This document shows, in pieces, positions 1 through 13,089 of a stretch of DNA of 64,000 bases; positions within the stretch are counted from its first letter, which is position 1; every line of letters starts with the position of its first letter. Both the position numbers and the translations under genes were made by a program. The notes under the pieces are model-generated. The model had not been told where the DNA came from. It was given only the letters and a program-made list of their open reading frames with translations, and searched no databases. This stretch comes from Escallonia rubra (taxonomy: Eukaryota; Streptophyta; Magnoliopsida; Escalloniales; Escalloniaceae): positions 186,001 through 250,000 of the forward strand of contig JAVXUO010001186.1 of the NCBI GenBank assembly GCA_033065855.1, given 5' to 3'.

Positions 1-2
1 TT

Positions 3-329
3 CTGAAAGGACTGCAGCTTCTCGACACAAAAAATTTCAAGGATGCTGTTCTTGAAACGGATTCCCTCCAAGCTAGAAACCTCATCATGGATAATTCTAA
101 TCCCTGGCACCCACTGTCCAATATCATTATGGACTGCCGATACCTTATGAAAGCTTCCAAGACCACCTTATCTCACATCCTTAAGGAAGGAAATAGAAGC
201 GCTGATCGTCTAGCCAACCTGGGAGCACAGCAAGATTGCCTCTTTGTTAGTTTAGCAGAACCTCCTGCAGATCTTTATGATGTTATTCAGCAAGATGCTG
301 CCAGATTAGCGCATTTGCGCATGTACTAG
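3..329 (+). pseudogene. LINE-type RNase H-like domain, C-terminal fragment
   Basis: The open frame already runs at the window edge, so the 5' part lies outside. The residues fit the plant RVT_3/RNase H-like domain that ends non-LTR retrotransposon polyproteins: an acidic strand ending E-T-D-S (codons around 57-68), then a late helix with the family motif H-I-L-K-E-G-N-R-S-A-D-R-L-A-N-L-G around position 180-230. The RNase H role is removal of RNA from the RNA:DNA hybrid. The frame ends with TAG after R-M-Y. It is either the tail of a LINE or a domesticated RVT_3 protein. No intact reverse transcriptase is visible in the window to go with it. Confidence 0.6.
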
Positions 330-1365
330 ACTTTGCTTATTTATATCTATTTCCTTTGCACCAAAAACAAATAGAAGGGTACTTTTTTGGCTTGGGTGTC
401 CCTTTGCTAGAACTATTATGCCTTTGTGTTGGAGACCATATACTGTTGTCCTAAGTAAGCACTATATCATCTCTCATGTCTCGTTGTTTCACCCAAGTAG
501 CCCCAACTTTTGATTGCAATCTTTCTTGCCAATGAATTTGCCATAGAAGCTTCATTTTTATCATTCCACTGTTCTCATTTATGTTTACTTGGTAGTTAAG
601 TTGATAAATACTAGCATCATTGTAGTCTATCATACTGGTGTTCTTGCTTTCCTTGTGCACATTCCATAGTCACCATATGATTTTGCTGAATGGACCGACG
701 GGGAATCATCAATGCGATAAATAAGATCATGTTACATCTTCTGCCTCCTGGCTTGGTTTATTTCCATAAATTATGTATCTTTATTGAATGAGTAGTGGAA
801 AGCTCTTTTATCATGGGGTGTATAGCTCTTATGCAATAAGGTGTGTGTTGCCGATAGTGTTATGGGATCCATAACTCAGAGAAGTGCAAACTCCAAAAAG
901 ATGGTTAAGAATTCACGAAAGATTATTGAATTGCATCACATACAATACTTGAGGTGAGGATAGTAGTTAAAGAAGTTTAATATGTAAGTGCCAAAGGAAA
1001 TGGGATTTAGCTCGTAGATAAGGATCGAGAGTGAGAAGATTGTTCGTATAACCATAAAGCGATCCAAGTTACCCTCAGCTCAAAAGATCATTTAGATCAG
1101 CTTGGAAGATAAACAAATGAAACTTGGACACATTTAAAAGTTTAATGAGCTAAATTGTTAATAAAATAGCTCATCTCACTCCTTTGACTCGAGAGATTAA
1201 CAAGCTAAGCTTGGTCACAAACTTAAAACTTAATAAGTAAAAGGCTAAATTGTAAATAAACTGGAAAAAAGTGATTAGTCGCTTAAAAATTACCCTCCAT
1301 TTTATGTATTTAAAGAAAAGCTCACGTCACAACTCTTTTCGTTTTTTTTTCTTGAACAAGGAAAC
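330..1365. other. AT-rich stretch without recognisable gene
   Basis: No coding frame with family resemblance was found. The short open frame on the minus strand at 451-660 has no recognisable domain. This is where the 5' terminus of the CACTA element should lie, but no CACTACAAG-like end or subterminal repeat is visible, so that end is missing, too diverged, or further left. Confidence 0.5.
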
Positions 1366-4300
1366 ATGGATAAAGAGTGGATGCGTCACTCAAGGGAATC
1401 TGAGACCTATGTTGTTGGCGTAGTTATGTTTCTGAATTTTTATTTAGGAATGTTGTTACAAGGTGGGGGGGGGGGGAGATTTTATGTCCATGTAGGGACT
1501 CTGTGAATGGCATGTTTCAATCCCGTATTGCATGCAGAGATCACCTGATTATTAGGGAATTTATGCCCAACTATGCAGTTTGGAGGGTTCATGGGGAAGC
1601 TTTGGCCTCATCTTCTGTTCAAAGTGAGAATGATAACGAACCTGGTGTGGCTGGTGCCAGTATGCATGGAATGGTCAATGACATCTTTGTGAGCTGTCCG
1701 GGAGACCCCAGTTATCAAGTTGCAAATTTCTATAAGTACATGAACGATGCAGAACGACCATTGTATTCGGAGTGCAAGACCGAGACCAAACTATAATTTA
1801 TTGTTTGGCTATTCAATTTGAAGTGTACAAGCAAGTGGACTGACAAGTCTTTTAATTAATTTGTTACTCGGGAAGTTAAAGCAGATCCTTCCTGATGGTC
1901 AGACACTGCTTGCTAACTTGTATGAAACTAAAAAAAATGATTGGAGGTTTGGTGTTTAGTTGTGAGAAGATCGATGCATGTCCAAATGATTGCATGCTGT
2001 ATTGGAAAGAGGATAACAAATTAGATTCGTGTAAAGTATGTAACAAGTCAAGGTGGAAGACTTTCCGCGGTGATGCGCGGACTGAAGATATGCAATTGTC
2101 TACTAGGGGAAACAAAGTTGCTGTGAAGCAGTTGCATTATTTTCCCATAATACCAAGGTTGCATTCATGTCACCATAGACGGCTGAGTCGATGACATGGT
2201 TTCATGATAAGCACCGCAAAAACGAGGTGTTATGTCATCCGGCTGATTCGAAAGCTTGGAAGAACTTTGAAAATTTACACCTCGCATTTGCTTTGGATCC
2301 TCACAATGTTAGACTTGGGTTGTCAACTGACGGTATGGATCCGTACAACCATGGATCAAGTCATAGTATATGGCCAGTTACCCTGGTTGTTTATAACCTA
2401 CCTCCATGGATGTGCTTGCAACAACGTTATTTCATGATGCCTTTGTTGATACCTGGACCAACTTTGCCAGTTAATGACATTGACGTGTACCAAAGACCAT
2501 TAGTTGAAGAGCTATTGGTGTTGTTTGACGGGGTTGAAACTTATGATGCCTCAAGCAAGACTAATTTCACAATGCATGCGGCACTCTTATGGACAATCAG
2601 TGACTTCCCTACTTATGCAATTTTAGCTAGATATAGCACCAAAGGTAAAATTGGCATGTCTTGTTTGTCAAGGAGACACTCGTTCTTGTAGTTTACGTAC
2701 GTGGCAAGGAATGTCATATGGCACATGGGTCTTTCCTAGATCCAGATCACAAATACAAGTCCGAAAAACAAAAAATTAATGGTGACTGTGAGTATAGACC
2801 ACCTCCTGTGTTGCGCTTTGGGTTTGATGTGCTTGAAGAGATAGATAACATCACTGTTACATTTGGAAAAACAAGTAAAAGTACAGTGCCTTGAGAAACC
2901 AATTCGAGGTAGAAGAGCATCTTTTTCGAATTGTCTTATTAGAGGATCCATCTTCATCGTCACAATCTAGATGTAATGCACATTGAAAAAAATGTTTGTG
3001 TCAATCTGATTGGAACGTTGTTGGACGTTAAAGGAAAGTCGAAAGATACTCTTAAAGCTCGTCTTGACATGAAAGATATGAATATAAGACGAGAATTGCA
3101 TTCGATAGAAGTTGGTGATGGCAAGTATAAATTGTCAGCTGCATCTTTTACAATGTCTAAGAATGAGAAAAAAGATTTTCTCAATGTCTTAAAGACTGTA
3201 AAAGTTTCGGATGGGTATTCTTCAAATATTTCCCGATGTGTCCATGTAAAAGAAGGCAAGATTTTAGGACTTAATTAAGAGTCATAACTGCCATATCCTA
3301 ATGCACCAGCTACTTCATATAGCTTTAAGGGGGGCACTGCCCCCACAAGTATGCTCTGCCGTAATTGACTTGTGCCTTAGATTATGGTTGATGGGGCAAA
3401 ATTACACTGTACAAGACTTCGAATGACTAAATAAGAAAATAGCATTGATACTTTGTCGTCTCGAGATGATCTTCCCTCCATCCTTTTTTCATATAATGGT
3501 GTATTTGCCGATTCATTTGGCCCAAGAGGCAATGATCTCTGGACCCTTACAATACCGCCAGATGTATCCATTTGAAAGGTTAGAATTTTTACGTTTGTAT
3601 TCATTACAACTTATTGTATAAAAGATTCATGTAGCATAAGTTATGGTTTCCTTAGCTACATGTTCAAGATTAAAGGGTATATACGATGTAAAAGTCGTCC
3701 AGAAGGATCGATTCCTGAAGGGTTACTTGTGGAAGAGTGCTTGACATTTTGCTCAATGTACTTGGAAGGTAATCACCCTGTTTGGAACCAAAATCGGAGA
3801 AATGAGGATGGGTATACTGATGGAATTGGTTGGGAGCATACCAATGCTTCAGCAAAATGGTTGATTTCTAGGTGCCCCTTTGGCTATTACTCTTGATGCC
3901 AAAGATACGGAGATGGCACATCGATATGTATTGTTCAATTACGATGAATTAAAAGTCTATCGCAAGTAAGTGGACTCTATAATTCTATTGGATTCAGTTT
4001 TGTATTAGTTAGGGTATAATATATTGTGTGTACGATGTAAATCTAGCACATTCAAGAAGAGTTGTGAAATGAAGCTGGGAAGACGTAAAAAGAAATCAAC
4101 ACCATGGGAAGTTGATAACGCTTTGAAAAAAGAGTTCCTAAAGTGGTTTACATCCCATGTAAGTCTGTAAATGTATATTTCTTAGGATAAAGTTAAATAA
4201 TATATATATATGTGCTCATAAGTCAATGCTTAATACTCTGTTTACAAATGCATAGGTTAATAATTTGTGGGACGAGGTTTCAGAGGAAATACAAGCCCTT

Positions 4301-5056
4301 GGACGTGGTCCAACTGGTATAGGGAGGAGAGGTAGTGGCTACTTAATAAATGGGTATTGTTTTCATACAGAAAGTCTTGAGCTGAAGTGAAAAACACTAA
4401 ATAGTGGAATCTATGTCTTAGCAGCGACACGCGGCTATTCCTCGTCTAGAGATGCAAATCCAGCTGAAGACTTCGTGGAGTATTTTGGTGTTTTAGAAGA
4501 CATAATTCAACTGGATTACTTTGGACTAGGAAAGGTGGTACTGTTTAAATGTAAATGGTACGACAGTGTTAACCAAAGCACAGGGATTACTACTAATGCC
4601 TATGGGTTTACACTTGTCAATTCAAAGAAGTTTGCTTATAAGGATAAGCCATTTGAGTTGGCCTCTCAAGTAGAACAATTGTTCTATGTTGACGATCCAA
4701 GAGATCATGGTTGGCGTGTTGTAGTAAGAACACGGCCAAGGAATTTTTGTGAGAATGCTGAAGCAAAAGCTGATACAGAGGAGGAGATATTGTTCCCAAG
4801 CTAGCCTCACAGTGGACAAGATGTAGAACATCATATAGATAATATGACTTGGGTGAGAAATGATGTTGAAGCAGAAATAATTCATGATCAAGTTATTATA
4901 AGCTCAACAAAGAAGCAGATAAAAGGCAAATCCGTTAACCGTGAGACTAAAAGATGGAGATTGCATACTTTCATTGATGATGAGGACGTGCAAGACAAAG
5001 AGGAACAGGAAGAGGAAGATATGGAGATTGATGATAACTCAACAAGCAGTGATTGA
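1366..5056 (+). pseudogene. CACTA (En/Spm) TNP2/TNPD-like transposase, broken
   Basis: Cut-and-paste transposase of a CACTA element. The order of parts matches the family. A transposase-associated domain starts at ATG 1366 (M-D-K-E-W-M) and resumes with the zinc motif C-P-C-R-D near 1490-1505. The TNP2 core runs about 1870-3000, with K-I-D-A-C-P-N-D-C near 1971, H-P-A-D-S-K-A-W near 2236 and L-S-T-D-G-M-D-P-Y near 2322. A DUF4218-like segment spans about 3290-3960 (P-E-G-S-I-P-E-G near 3700), and a DUF4216-like segment about 4475-4760 (L-D-Y-F-G-L-G-K-V-V, then A-S-Q-V-E-Q-L-F-Y-V). An acidic tail ends at TGA 5056. A G-run near 1466-1478 shifts the frame, and further stops and frame changes break every domain. 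Some gaps (about 3965-4255) look like introns. It cannot encode a working transposase. Confidence 0.85.
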
Positions 5057-6540
5057 TTTTGCTTTATGAAAATGTTTGGAACATTGTCTATGTGTCGATT
5101 TTTTAGTTTCATACTTGTTTTTCGTTGTTTGGTTTAAATTTAAATTCAGGCTTAAATTGTTTAATCCAACTTGGTAACTTATCCTGTCTTTTGCATGCAT
5201 GCTATTTAAATGATGCAAATAATTTGATCTATATCGTTAGAAATGTTTTCTTGTAACAATTGGATGTACAGAATCCCTATGGTTTGTCGACGCCGGAACC
5301 AACGACGCGAGGTGGCTGCGTGCAGCAATAGGGGAGGCCACACTTAGAGACTTCACTTGGTGATGCCGATGATAGGCGTGATATCGAGATGAATACTGAG
5401 GCCTTGCAGGATGTTGAGGAGGCTAATCCTGAGACTGTTGTAGCAACTGAAGGATTAACCAACCAATAGGGGTCCACTTCCGGTTAGTACTTTATTATGC
5501 TGTTTACTTGCCAAGGGCATCTTCTATGTGAAAAATTCGTTGAATGACAACTTAATTTTTATTTGTATTATATTGTCGAAGTCGATTTCTTGCAACTAAA
5601 CGAGTATCGACATTTATTGTACATTCTTTATTTGAGTTCTAAAGATGACAAGCTGAGTTGGTGATGAGTTCTGCTTAACTAGCCTCAAAAAGAAGTTTTT
5701 AGGCTTGGACAAATTGTACAAATTAAACAGCACCCCCACCACATCACAACCCCTACCACCACCTACACAGCCAACCCACATACCGCATAACACCCACGCC
5801 ACCACAAACATCCGGTAAAGTTTGAAGGAGCATATCTCAGGCTTTAAGGTATATTCAATGAACGAATTGCAGAATCAAGAAGATAAAAACTGTTAAGAGA
5901 CTTAGGAATGCCGTAACACAATACATCTGATTATCAGAATTTGAGAGTGTATCTATTTAATCTTGGTGTTAATTAATTATTAATAATGCATAATTTTTTT
6001 TTTGTCATGCTAAAGCCAATTAACTAAACAGTAGCTGCATTTAAGCCAAATACATTAATAATAGCTACAGATTTTAAATCTAAAGCTTCTGCCTTCAAAT
6101 TTCTCAATGGCAACATTAGCAACCATTTTTAACAACTCAGCTCGTTGTTGACCATTAGTCCATAAGGAATTTGCACCCAAGTCTAGGATTGACTACATGA
6201 TTCATTAAATTTGGTTTTCATGCATAGACTGTTGGCATAGACATGCCAAAGAAGCATATCCAAAAGCAAAATACAGTAAACATATCTCAGACCCAAACTA
6301 ATACAAAGATTTTCACATGGATGTATGTTATGACAACCCAAAAATTTCAGTAGCTTTAATCTCATAACAGTTACACGTGAAAGTTATCTTCTTAGCAAGA
6401 AAAGAACTGCAAAGTAACAGAGAAGTACTTGCTATTGGCCAAAAAGCCAAAAAACAAAACATTGAAAAAGAAAAGTTTACTGATTAATGTAGGAGCAGGG
6501 GTGTTAGTCCTTCATGTAGTGGCATTTTCTCACCCATGGA
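5057..6540. other. Non-coding stretch between CACTA remnants
   Basis: No gene is recognised. A short C/A-rich patch at about 5731-5815, poor in G, resembles the larger blocks at 6541-6905 and 43316-44255. The remainder is AT-rich without visible repeats. Confidence 0.4.
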
Positions 6541-6905
6541 AAGAGCACCCCCGCCACCACACAACCCCACCTCTACCACCTCGTATTTAGCTACATAACA
6601 CCTACGGGGCAGACGCTCACACAATCAATGAGAAAATTGAAGTTCAAAGTTAGAGAAAATGAAGTTCACACACACACCCCGCACAACACCCAGGGACAGA
6701 TCACCCACCCCACCATAGACCACCTGCATAACTGCACCACTTACCCACAGAACGCTCGACCACCGCATCCTCCACCCCCCCCCCCCCCCCGCACTCTTCC
6801 CCCTCCCCCTAACCTGACCACCCCACCACTGCACAAACTTGCCCACTCACTGACACACCAAACCCACAAACGCGACACACACAAGTACATAGACAACCAC
6901 CTTTA
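6541..6905. repeat. C/A-rich, G-poor repeat block
   Basis: The plus strand is dominated by CCACC, ACACAC and CCCAC motifs with few G residues and a C-run at about 6777-6790. Its right part (about 6841-6890, ACACACCAAACCCACAA followed by GCGACACA) matches the right end of the block at 43316-44255 (about 44190-44220), so the two are copies of one repeat family. Open frames on both strands here reflect base composition only. Confidence 0.6.
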
Positions 6906-6908
6906 TAG

Positions 6909-7563
6909 CTTGTTTGCGAGTTTTATTTAGGAGAGAAAGGGAAGAAAAAGAAAGGAAAGTGACAAATTTCCTCCATTTTTCTAGTTTGTGAGTTTTTTTA
7001 AGGAGAGAAAAGAGGAGAAAAGGGAGGAAATTTTGGGCTTTTTTTGTATCTAAATCTTTCCTCCCAAAAATTGAGAAGAAACGGAGAGAAAGGAAAGTCT
7101 TATAAGTAATATTTTAATAATGCCCATAGTACCCTTGAGACAACGAAGACTAAATTCTTAATGACTTTGGTTTTAGGGTTTCTTATAGGAGCTTATCGCT
7201 TTATTTACAATCAAATGATTGTTTTAGCTTTTGACGTGACATTAATTAAATTTGGATGTTGGGATGCTTGTGGTCAACTCATGGCTATTTTTGCTTTTTA
7301 CATGGTAACATTAATCAGTTCTGTAAGGCTTATGATATTAGTATGATATATATTTTACATGATTTATCATAAACTAATTTGTTTTCCCAACGAAATCATG
7401 TTTTTTTTTCTTGGGATTATACATTCATAGTGTTTGTTAGAATTATCACAATGTAATATAAGGGTATATACGTAATTGGGTGGCTTTTCTTTTCTTTTCT
7501 GTTGAACTCACAAACAAGATAAAGGGATGATACTTTCTTTTATCTCTTAAACTCACAAACAAG
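6909..7563. mobile_element. Possible foldback/MITE with CTTGTTTGTGAG ends
   Basis: The left end reads CTTGTTTGCGAGTT (6909-6922) and the right end is its inverse, AACTCACAAACAAG (to 7563). A second inverted pair lies inside: CTAGTTTGTGAG (6981-6992) and CTCACAAACAAG (7507-7518). The arms continue as purine-rich GAGAGAAA against pyrimidine-rich CTTTTCTTTT. No target duplication was found. It could be one element with doubled ends or two nested elements. No coding capacity was seen. Confidence 0.45.
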
Positions 7564-7716
7564 AGGAAGCATAATGACAGGTTTCATATAACTGAGTGAA
7601 TCTTCTTTGTTTTTGCCGAGCTCTGTCTCTTGTTTTTGGTTTTTTGGCTTTGTTGTAGTCCCCAATTTTACAAAAGATGATCAAGTGGAAGTTGTAGAAA
7701 ATGGGGGCATTTAGAG

Positions 7717-8844
7717 TGTGTTTGGAACCATGTAATTGATGGGACTTCATTTCAAATCCTCAAATTTTATTGTTTGGAACATTAAAAAAAGGAATTGGAA
7801 TTGGATTTCATGGGATTTGACTGGATTTGTTTCTATAGTGTGAAATCCGATGAAAAATTGTCAGATTTCATGGGATTTCGATTTACTTGAATTAAAAGTA
7901 ATTATTTATCAAATTTACCCTTTTTTCTTAATCTCTCCAACAATGAACCCACCATCACCATCTTCATTGCCGCTACCGCCACACCACTTTTACTACCGCC
8001 ACTACTGCCACCACCACCACCGACACCATTACTACCACCACTACTGCCACCACTACTGTTGAAGCTCCATGCCTTGGAGCACCACTTCCGTCATCGTCAC
8101 CACCACTACCACCACTATCACTATTGTTGCCGCCAGAACCACCGCTAACACTACCGCCACCACCACCACCACCACCACAGCCACCACTACAACCACCACC
8201 ACCCCCACTGCCAACACTGCCAGTACTGCCACTACTAGCACTGTCGCCGCCACTATGCCGCCACCACCACCACACTGCCACCACTATTGCCATCACTACT
8301 GTCATCACCACCGCCATTACTGTCACCACTACTGCCATCACCATCGCCACTGCATCCCCCACCACTACCGCCACCGTCGCCAGTACTGCCACAACTACTA
8401 CCGTTGCCACCACCACTGTCGCCGCCACCATAGCCACCAATAATGTCACCACCACCAATATCGCCACCACTACTACAACCAACATTACCACTGCTACCAC
8501 TATTTCCACCACCGCCGCCACCACCACTATTGCCATCACTTGACCACCTCACCACTTTCACCGTCGATGTTGCTACCCTGTGCAGTGCCGCCACCACCAC
8601 CATGTGGTGGCACTAGTACTAAAATACTTGAAACCACTTACCGTAATTTATTTTTCATCGTAAGTTAAAGATATAATTGTCTAAAAATTTATTACCTTTT
8701 AATTTCCTCTATTCTCCAAACACAAAATTGGAATTCCGTGATTTGAATTCCCTTTCGTTCCAAACAAAAAAAAGTGAATTGAATTCTAAATCCAATTCCA
8801 AATCTAAAATTCAAATCCTAAAAGAATTGGTTCCAAACGGACCG
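7717..8844. mobile_element. Non-autonomous TIR element carrying a minisatellite
   Basis: The ends are inverted copies: GTTTGGAACC at 7720-7729 and GGTTCCAAAC at 8829-8838, followed inward on both sides by long AATTGGAATT-type subterminal repeats. TTAGAG flanks both sides (7711-7716 and 8845-8850), a possible target duplication. The superfamily is not certain; hAT-like or PIF-like are options. The middle holds the trinucleotide-like array listed separately. The right-arm motif (CTCCAAACACAAAA then CGTGATTTGAAT) recurs at 13780-13815 and 46335-46375, so related copies sit beside both F-box segments. Confidence 0.65.
7940..8603. repeat. CCACTACTGCCACC-type minisatellite
   Basis: A run of degenerate ACC/ACT/GCC triplets some 650 bases long, inside the 7717-8844 element. 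All six frames stay open because stop codons are rare in the motif, giving spurious Thr/Pro/His-rich plus-strand and Val/Ala/Gly-rich minus-strand proteins. A shorter block of the same kind lies at about 45985-46200, left of F-box copy B. Confidence 0.8.
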
Positions 8845-8850
8845 TTAGAG

Positions 8851-9521
8851 ATAATGGGTAGCATGGTTAGAGGTTACGGAATAGGGTGGTTATGGTTCAT
8901 GTCCAATTATCGATTGTCAACTTTAATTGTATTTGAAAAATATGAGAAGTAGTTTTGTACATCTATACTACTTATTATGCCAAAACTTGGTTTGGTGTAA
9001 CACCTCTTTGGTGTTATATAACTACCAACCTATAATAATGACAAGTGGCATTTCAAGAGAATTTTTAAAAAGTGGCCATAGTAAAACCTTAATTGGTTTA
9101 TAAATAAAAACATGTTTAGTTTTCACAAATTAAAACTCATAAAAAAGATAGTTAAAATAAAATTTAAAGGTTAAGTTTGGTACCATAATAATATTTTGCT
9201 AACTTATGTTTGAACGCATATCACTAAATTATTTTTCTGTAATTTAGGATTTACTTTATTGAATGTGACAATAAATACTTACACGTTATTTTTTTATAAC
9301 AAATTTGTACTATTAATTTTATTTTTACGGTGACTTGTACCAGGTAAAAGCATTGCGCTGCATGTACTTCTAGTGTATAATCATGTTAATAGGATTCATG
9401 GTTTGGCAGACCAAGTTTACAATAATCTTTAAAGAGCAGTTAAAGAGGTATGGTATATGCTTTATGTTTGCTACTAGTTTCATAATTACAAGGTTCATTT
9501 TGTCTAGTATGTTTTGTTTCA
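8851..9521. other. AT-rich spacer
   Basis: No gene, repeat or element end was recognised. The sequence just before 9522 ends in a pyrimidine-rich tract and TTTCAG, which reads as the splice acceptor of the next feature. Confidence 0.4.
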
Positions 9522-12466
9522 GGTACTAGGTCCTTGAAGAAACGGGGGCCACAATGGGAAAAAGGACATGAGCAAGGGAAACGCGTGTCCATGTTGGGTA
9601 TGATGATGATGGATGTTGGATTACAGGAGCAAACGATGAGCTCGGTTCTTTTGTTGGGTGTGTCGCACGCGTCTCCAATCTTTTACCAATCAATTACCAT
9701 GACTGGAATTCACTACCACAGAACTATAAGGATTCAGCTTGGTCAGAAATTGAGGTATAAATTTTTTTATTAAGCATACTATAAGATTCTTAGCAGTTCA
9801 ACACTTCAACATGTGCGCATTCTGTGACATGCAAGGTTAAATATACTGGCCTTTGCCTAAAATATACCCTTTTTTCTTTTCTTTCAAGTCTTGTACATTC
9901 CCCTGTGTAAAGTTCAATTGAGTATGTACACTCAAAGGTGATTAAAAAGTCTTAAGTTTTCTTTCTGCACAATTCACCAAGAGCCTATCGAGCATGTCTT
10001 CATTGCTTGTCAATTTCCCAGAGAAATTTGGACCACAGTTCTAGCCAGACTCAAAACTAGAACTCAGTTAATGGATGGTCCTCCTTTCTTAGGTTCAATA
10101 CATGAATTTAAAGACAAAAGCTTCATGGCTAGACTCAGCAAATTGGTGGAAACAAATAGAGCAGATTTAAGATGTTTTCATATTGATATAAGCTGAACAA
10201 GTGAACATTCATAGGCTGTAATGTTCTATTTTAAGCTGAAATGTTTAGCTTAAGCTGAAGAAATTATGTTTTAGGTCTAGATTTTGCAACTTTCATAGGC
10301 TGTTTGACTACTGAAGAGATGGTAAGGGTCCACTGAAGCAACTGGTTGCCTATTTTATTGTGATGCTACTCGTGACAAAGCTGAATCTTTTTTGTTCTCA
10401 GTATCTTAAATACTGTCAAGTGAGGTTGGGCATTACATATCAATTGAATCTTGTGCTAAATCAGTGGCTAATCTCTAGGCTTAGGTCTTACTTTAATCAT
10501 GCCAACTCTTTCTTCATACGCTAATTGGTGGACACCTTTGTTCTTGGTTGCAGAAAAGATTCACCACAGATCATCTGATTTCAAAGGAGGCTATCATGAC
10601 TAGCCTTAACAAGAAATGGAGGGATTGGAAATGTAAAGTGAAGAAGCAATATTTCAATCCAAATGACATTCCAGGATCTCAGAGGAAAATTGCAAAAGAG
10701 CCTAGGGTTGATAGGACCAGTGGAACACCTTCGTTACTTATTGGCACGATGATGACGTGCATGTATATTCTTGATATTCATACCTTATTATCAACTACAC
10801 ACGTTGTTACTTATTAGTGTACATACTAAACTATTATCAACAATAAGGATGCTAAGGTCTCTGAGATTATTTTGGAGCGTCATTCAAATCCTACTATTGC
10901 TTAATCCCCTTCACTTCTCAATCTTAAGGACCACCTACTGTCAATTCACTTGCTAACCCTGCTGTCCCAGACAAGGTCCAGTGGATTCTTAATCCTACTG
11001 GTGAGTATACTATCATTATCCATGGAATGCCTCAAGAGTAACCGAACCAAAGATAGCCAGGTGGAAACTGGTTTACTAGAATGTCCTAGGTACATTGTGT
11101 TTATTGTTTGATTCTTCTGTAGGATGCTTTTGTTGTTACACTTTAAGGAAGCCACATAGACGATATGTTTGTAATTTTTTGTTAACTAACTCCTCCAAAA
11201 GTGATAGAGGCCCTTAACAGGGATGTGCTAAAGGTTACAGTGAGTAAACCATGGATGTGCTAAAGGTTTCAGTACCAGTGAAATTTTACTTGTTATTGGA
11301 TGTAACATCGTTCAACACTTACTCCCTGGGTTCTGAAATATCAATCTTGTAGAATTGTTCTTATTACTTTGCCATAAATTCTAGCAAGCACGTATCAATA
11401 GATGTTGATTATTTGTGCATATGCTTCACTAATATATGTACTCATTGTGATACTTATATTCCAGAAAGAGGCAGAAGATAACCGCTTGCATGCATTGAAT
11501 CAGAAGTATCCGCATACCTTAGGCCGCAAATCCACTGCAAAGAAGAGGCGGGAACATGTAACATACTTCCATTCTCGTTTGGCATATTTAATATCAACAA
11601 CTACATTGACAAATTTGTTTCGTTTATACCTTATATATATTTTGTAAGTTTGAGAAGTATAAGGTCCCACCAACTAAACCTACCATGTGGATAGAGTCTT
11701 GAAAACAAAATGAGAAAAATAGAGGAGGCTTCATTCCTCTTGTCGTAGTAAAATTGTAAGTAATGCTTTGTTGGTAATTTTGCATAGGTGTGAATGCTTT
11801 GGCTTAAGTTTTTTGTTGGTCATTTTTTTCACCTTGTTCTAGGTTAGGATGCATAATGTGGGTACTAAATCAATACTTTTCCTGATTAGATTTGCATCTT
11901 GGAACCTGAGATTGACTTGCATTTGAGCTCATTTGTTGCTCCTCTAAGATAGAACTTCTAGCCATCCTTGGATAAGCATATTAATCAGGGATAAGCATAG
12001 AAATCTGCTTATTTTAAGAAACACACAGTCTGTCTCTCTTCTACTTTGTGTCTCTGATTCAATGAGTTATTGGGTAAAGATTTGTAGGATTCTTGAGGCC
12101 TCAACTGAGTGGAAAAAGGACTGTGATGGTCAGTTATGAGGACATGCTTGTGTTATATATGTTTACACAACTGATTTAATATGAGCTTGTAGGCTGAAAT
12201 CCAAAGACTCCAACAAGCCTCACCATCTGAAGATGGCACTAGTGAAGTTGATATCCTTTCTGAAGTTTTGGGCAAAGAGCGACACGGTAGAGTTAGGGCG
12301 ACGGGGTGGATGGCGACTCGTGGAAACATTGAACAAGTGCAACAAGCCGAGGAAATCACTTCTCTTAGAACATAAGTGCAAGAGATGGAACAAGTCAAGG
12401 CAAAAATGGCTAAACTAGAAGAAGTTGTTAATCAACTCATTTGTCAGAATCAAGGACAATCCTAGT
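9522..12466 (+). pseudogene. Transposase_24 (Ptta/En/Spm) family gene, spliced and broken
   Basis: Second protein of CACTA elements (TNPA-like, DNA binding) or a related plant transposase. Four exon-like blocks follow acceptor AGs. Block 1 (about 9522-9753) contains G-S-F-V-G-C-V-A-R then P-I-N-Y-H-D-W-N-S-L-P. Block 2 (from 10553) has K-K-W-R-D-W-K-C-K-V-K. Block 3 (from 11466) includes N-Q-K-Y-P-H-T-L-G-R-K-S. Block 4 (12190-12466) has G-K-E-R-H-G-R-V-R-A-T-G-W and a Gln/Glu-rich coiled-coil tail. A frame change inside block 1 and a TAG in the tail near 12373 break it. The order TNP2, then this gene, then CACTA end at 13664 suggests all belonged to one element. Confidence 0.65.
9975..10196 (+). 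pseudogene. LINE zf-RVT fragment inside intron 1
   Basis: An open 73-codon stretch lacking a start. It resembles the zinc-binding domain that follows the reverse transcriptase in plant LINEs: E-P-I-E-H-V-F-I-A-C-Q-F-P-R-E-I-W near its beginning, with H and C in the expected spacing. TGA at 10194. It lies between exon-like blocks 1 and 2 of the Transposase_24 gene, so it is most simply an insertion into that intron. No LINE tail or target duplication was identified. Confidence 0.6.
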
Positions 12467-13085
12467 TCTCTAGCTTTCTGGTAATTTTTCTGCAAAATCT
12501 AACCTTTAACTTCTTTTTAACTTGCTGATCAATTGGTAGCTTTCTCAAGATTTCATTATGGAAAGTGACAGCTATGCAAGTGTAACAACATACACTAAAA
12601 GCTTTTGCCTAACAACTCAAAAATAACAAGCACAAAATGAGGTTCAAAGATGGCTATTTCTGTTTAATATGTGAACATATTCTTTGTTAAACATATCTAA
12701 AGTGCAAAGAGACTAGCAGATGTAATATTCCTTTCTTATTCTATATGTTTAACATGTGTTACCTCTGTATGAGGTTGGTGCCGGAGTGAATGCAAATGTA
12801 TTAATCTCGGTCTTGGTGGTTAATGTTGATCATGTTCATGGGTGGCTACCAGGTGGATTTGAAAATATGCATGAGGATTTATTACATCTTGTACAAACTC
12901 GTAAAAAGTCTATAACTTCGCTTGTTATTTCTAGACAAACATGTGTTACTATTCTAGTTTTGTTTTGATTGTGGTTCTTTTGTGACTGTTCTAGCCTTAT
13001 TTTAGGTTTAACTTGCGTTTGATTTTTACTAGCTATATGATATGAGAAAAGCATGCAAGAAACAAAACAGATCTATATACAGAAG
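12467..13085. other. Spacer inside the CACTA element
   Basis: AT-rich. An open frame at 12756-12968 has no recognised domain. It lies between the last Transposase_24 block and the CACTA subterminal repeats. Confidence 0.4.
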
Positions 13086-13089
13086 GTTG

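Noticed and set aside
7973-8603. Val/Ala-rich and Gly/Ser-rich minus-strand and Thr/Pro-rich plus-strand proteins
   Set aside because: All come from one triplet-rich minisatellite lacking stop codons in most frames; no start context, domain or splice signal.
12756-12968. 70-residue open frame after the Transposase_24 gene
   Set aside because: No domain, no conserved context, and the length is expected by chance.
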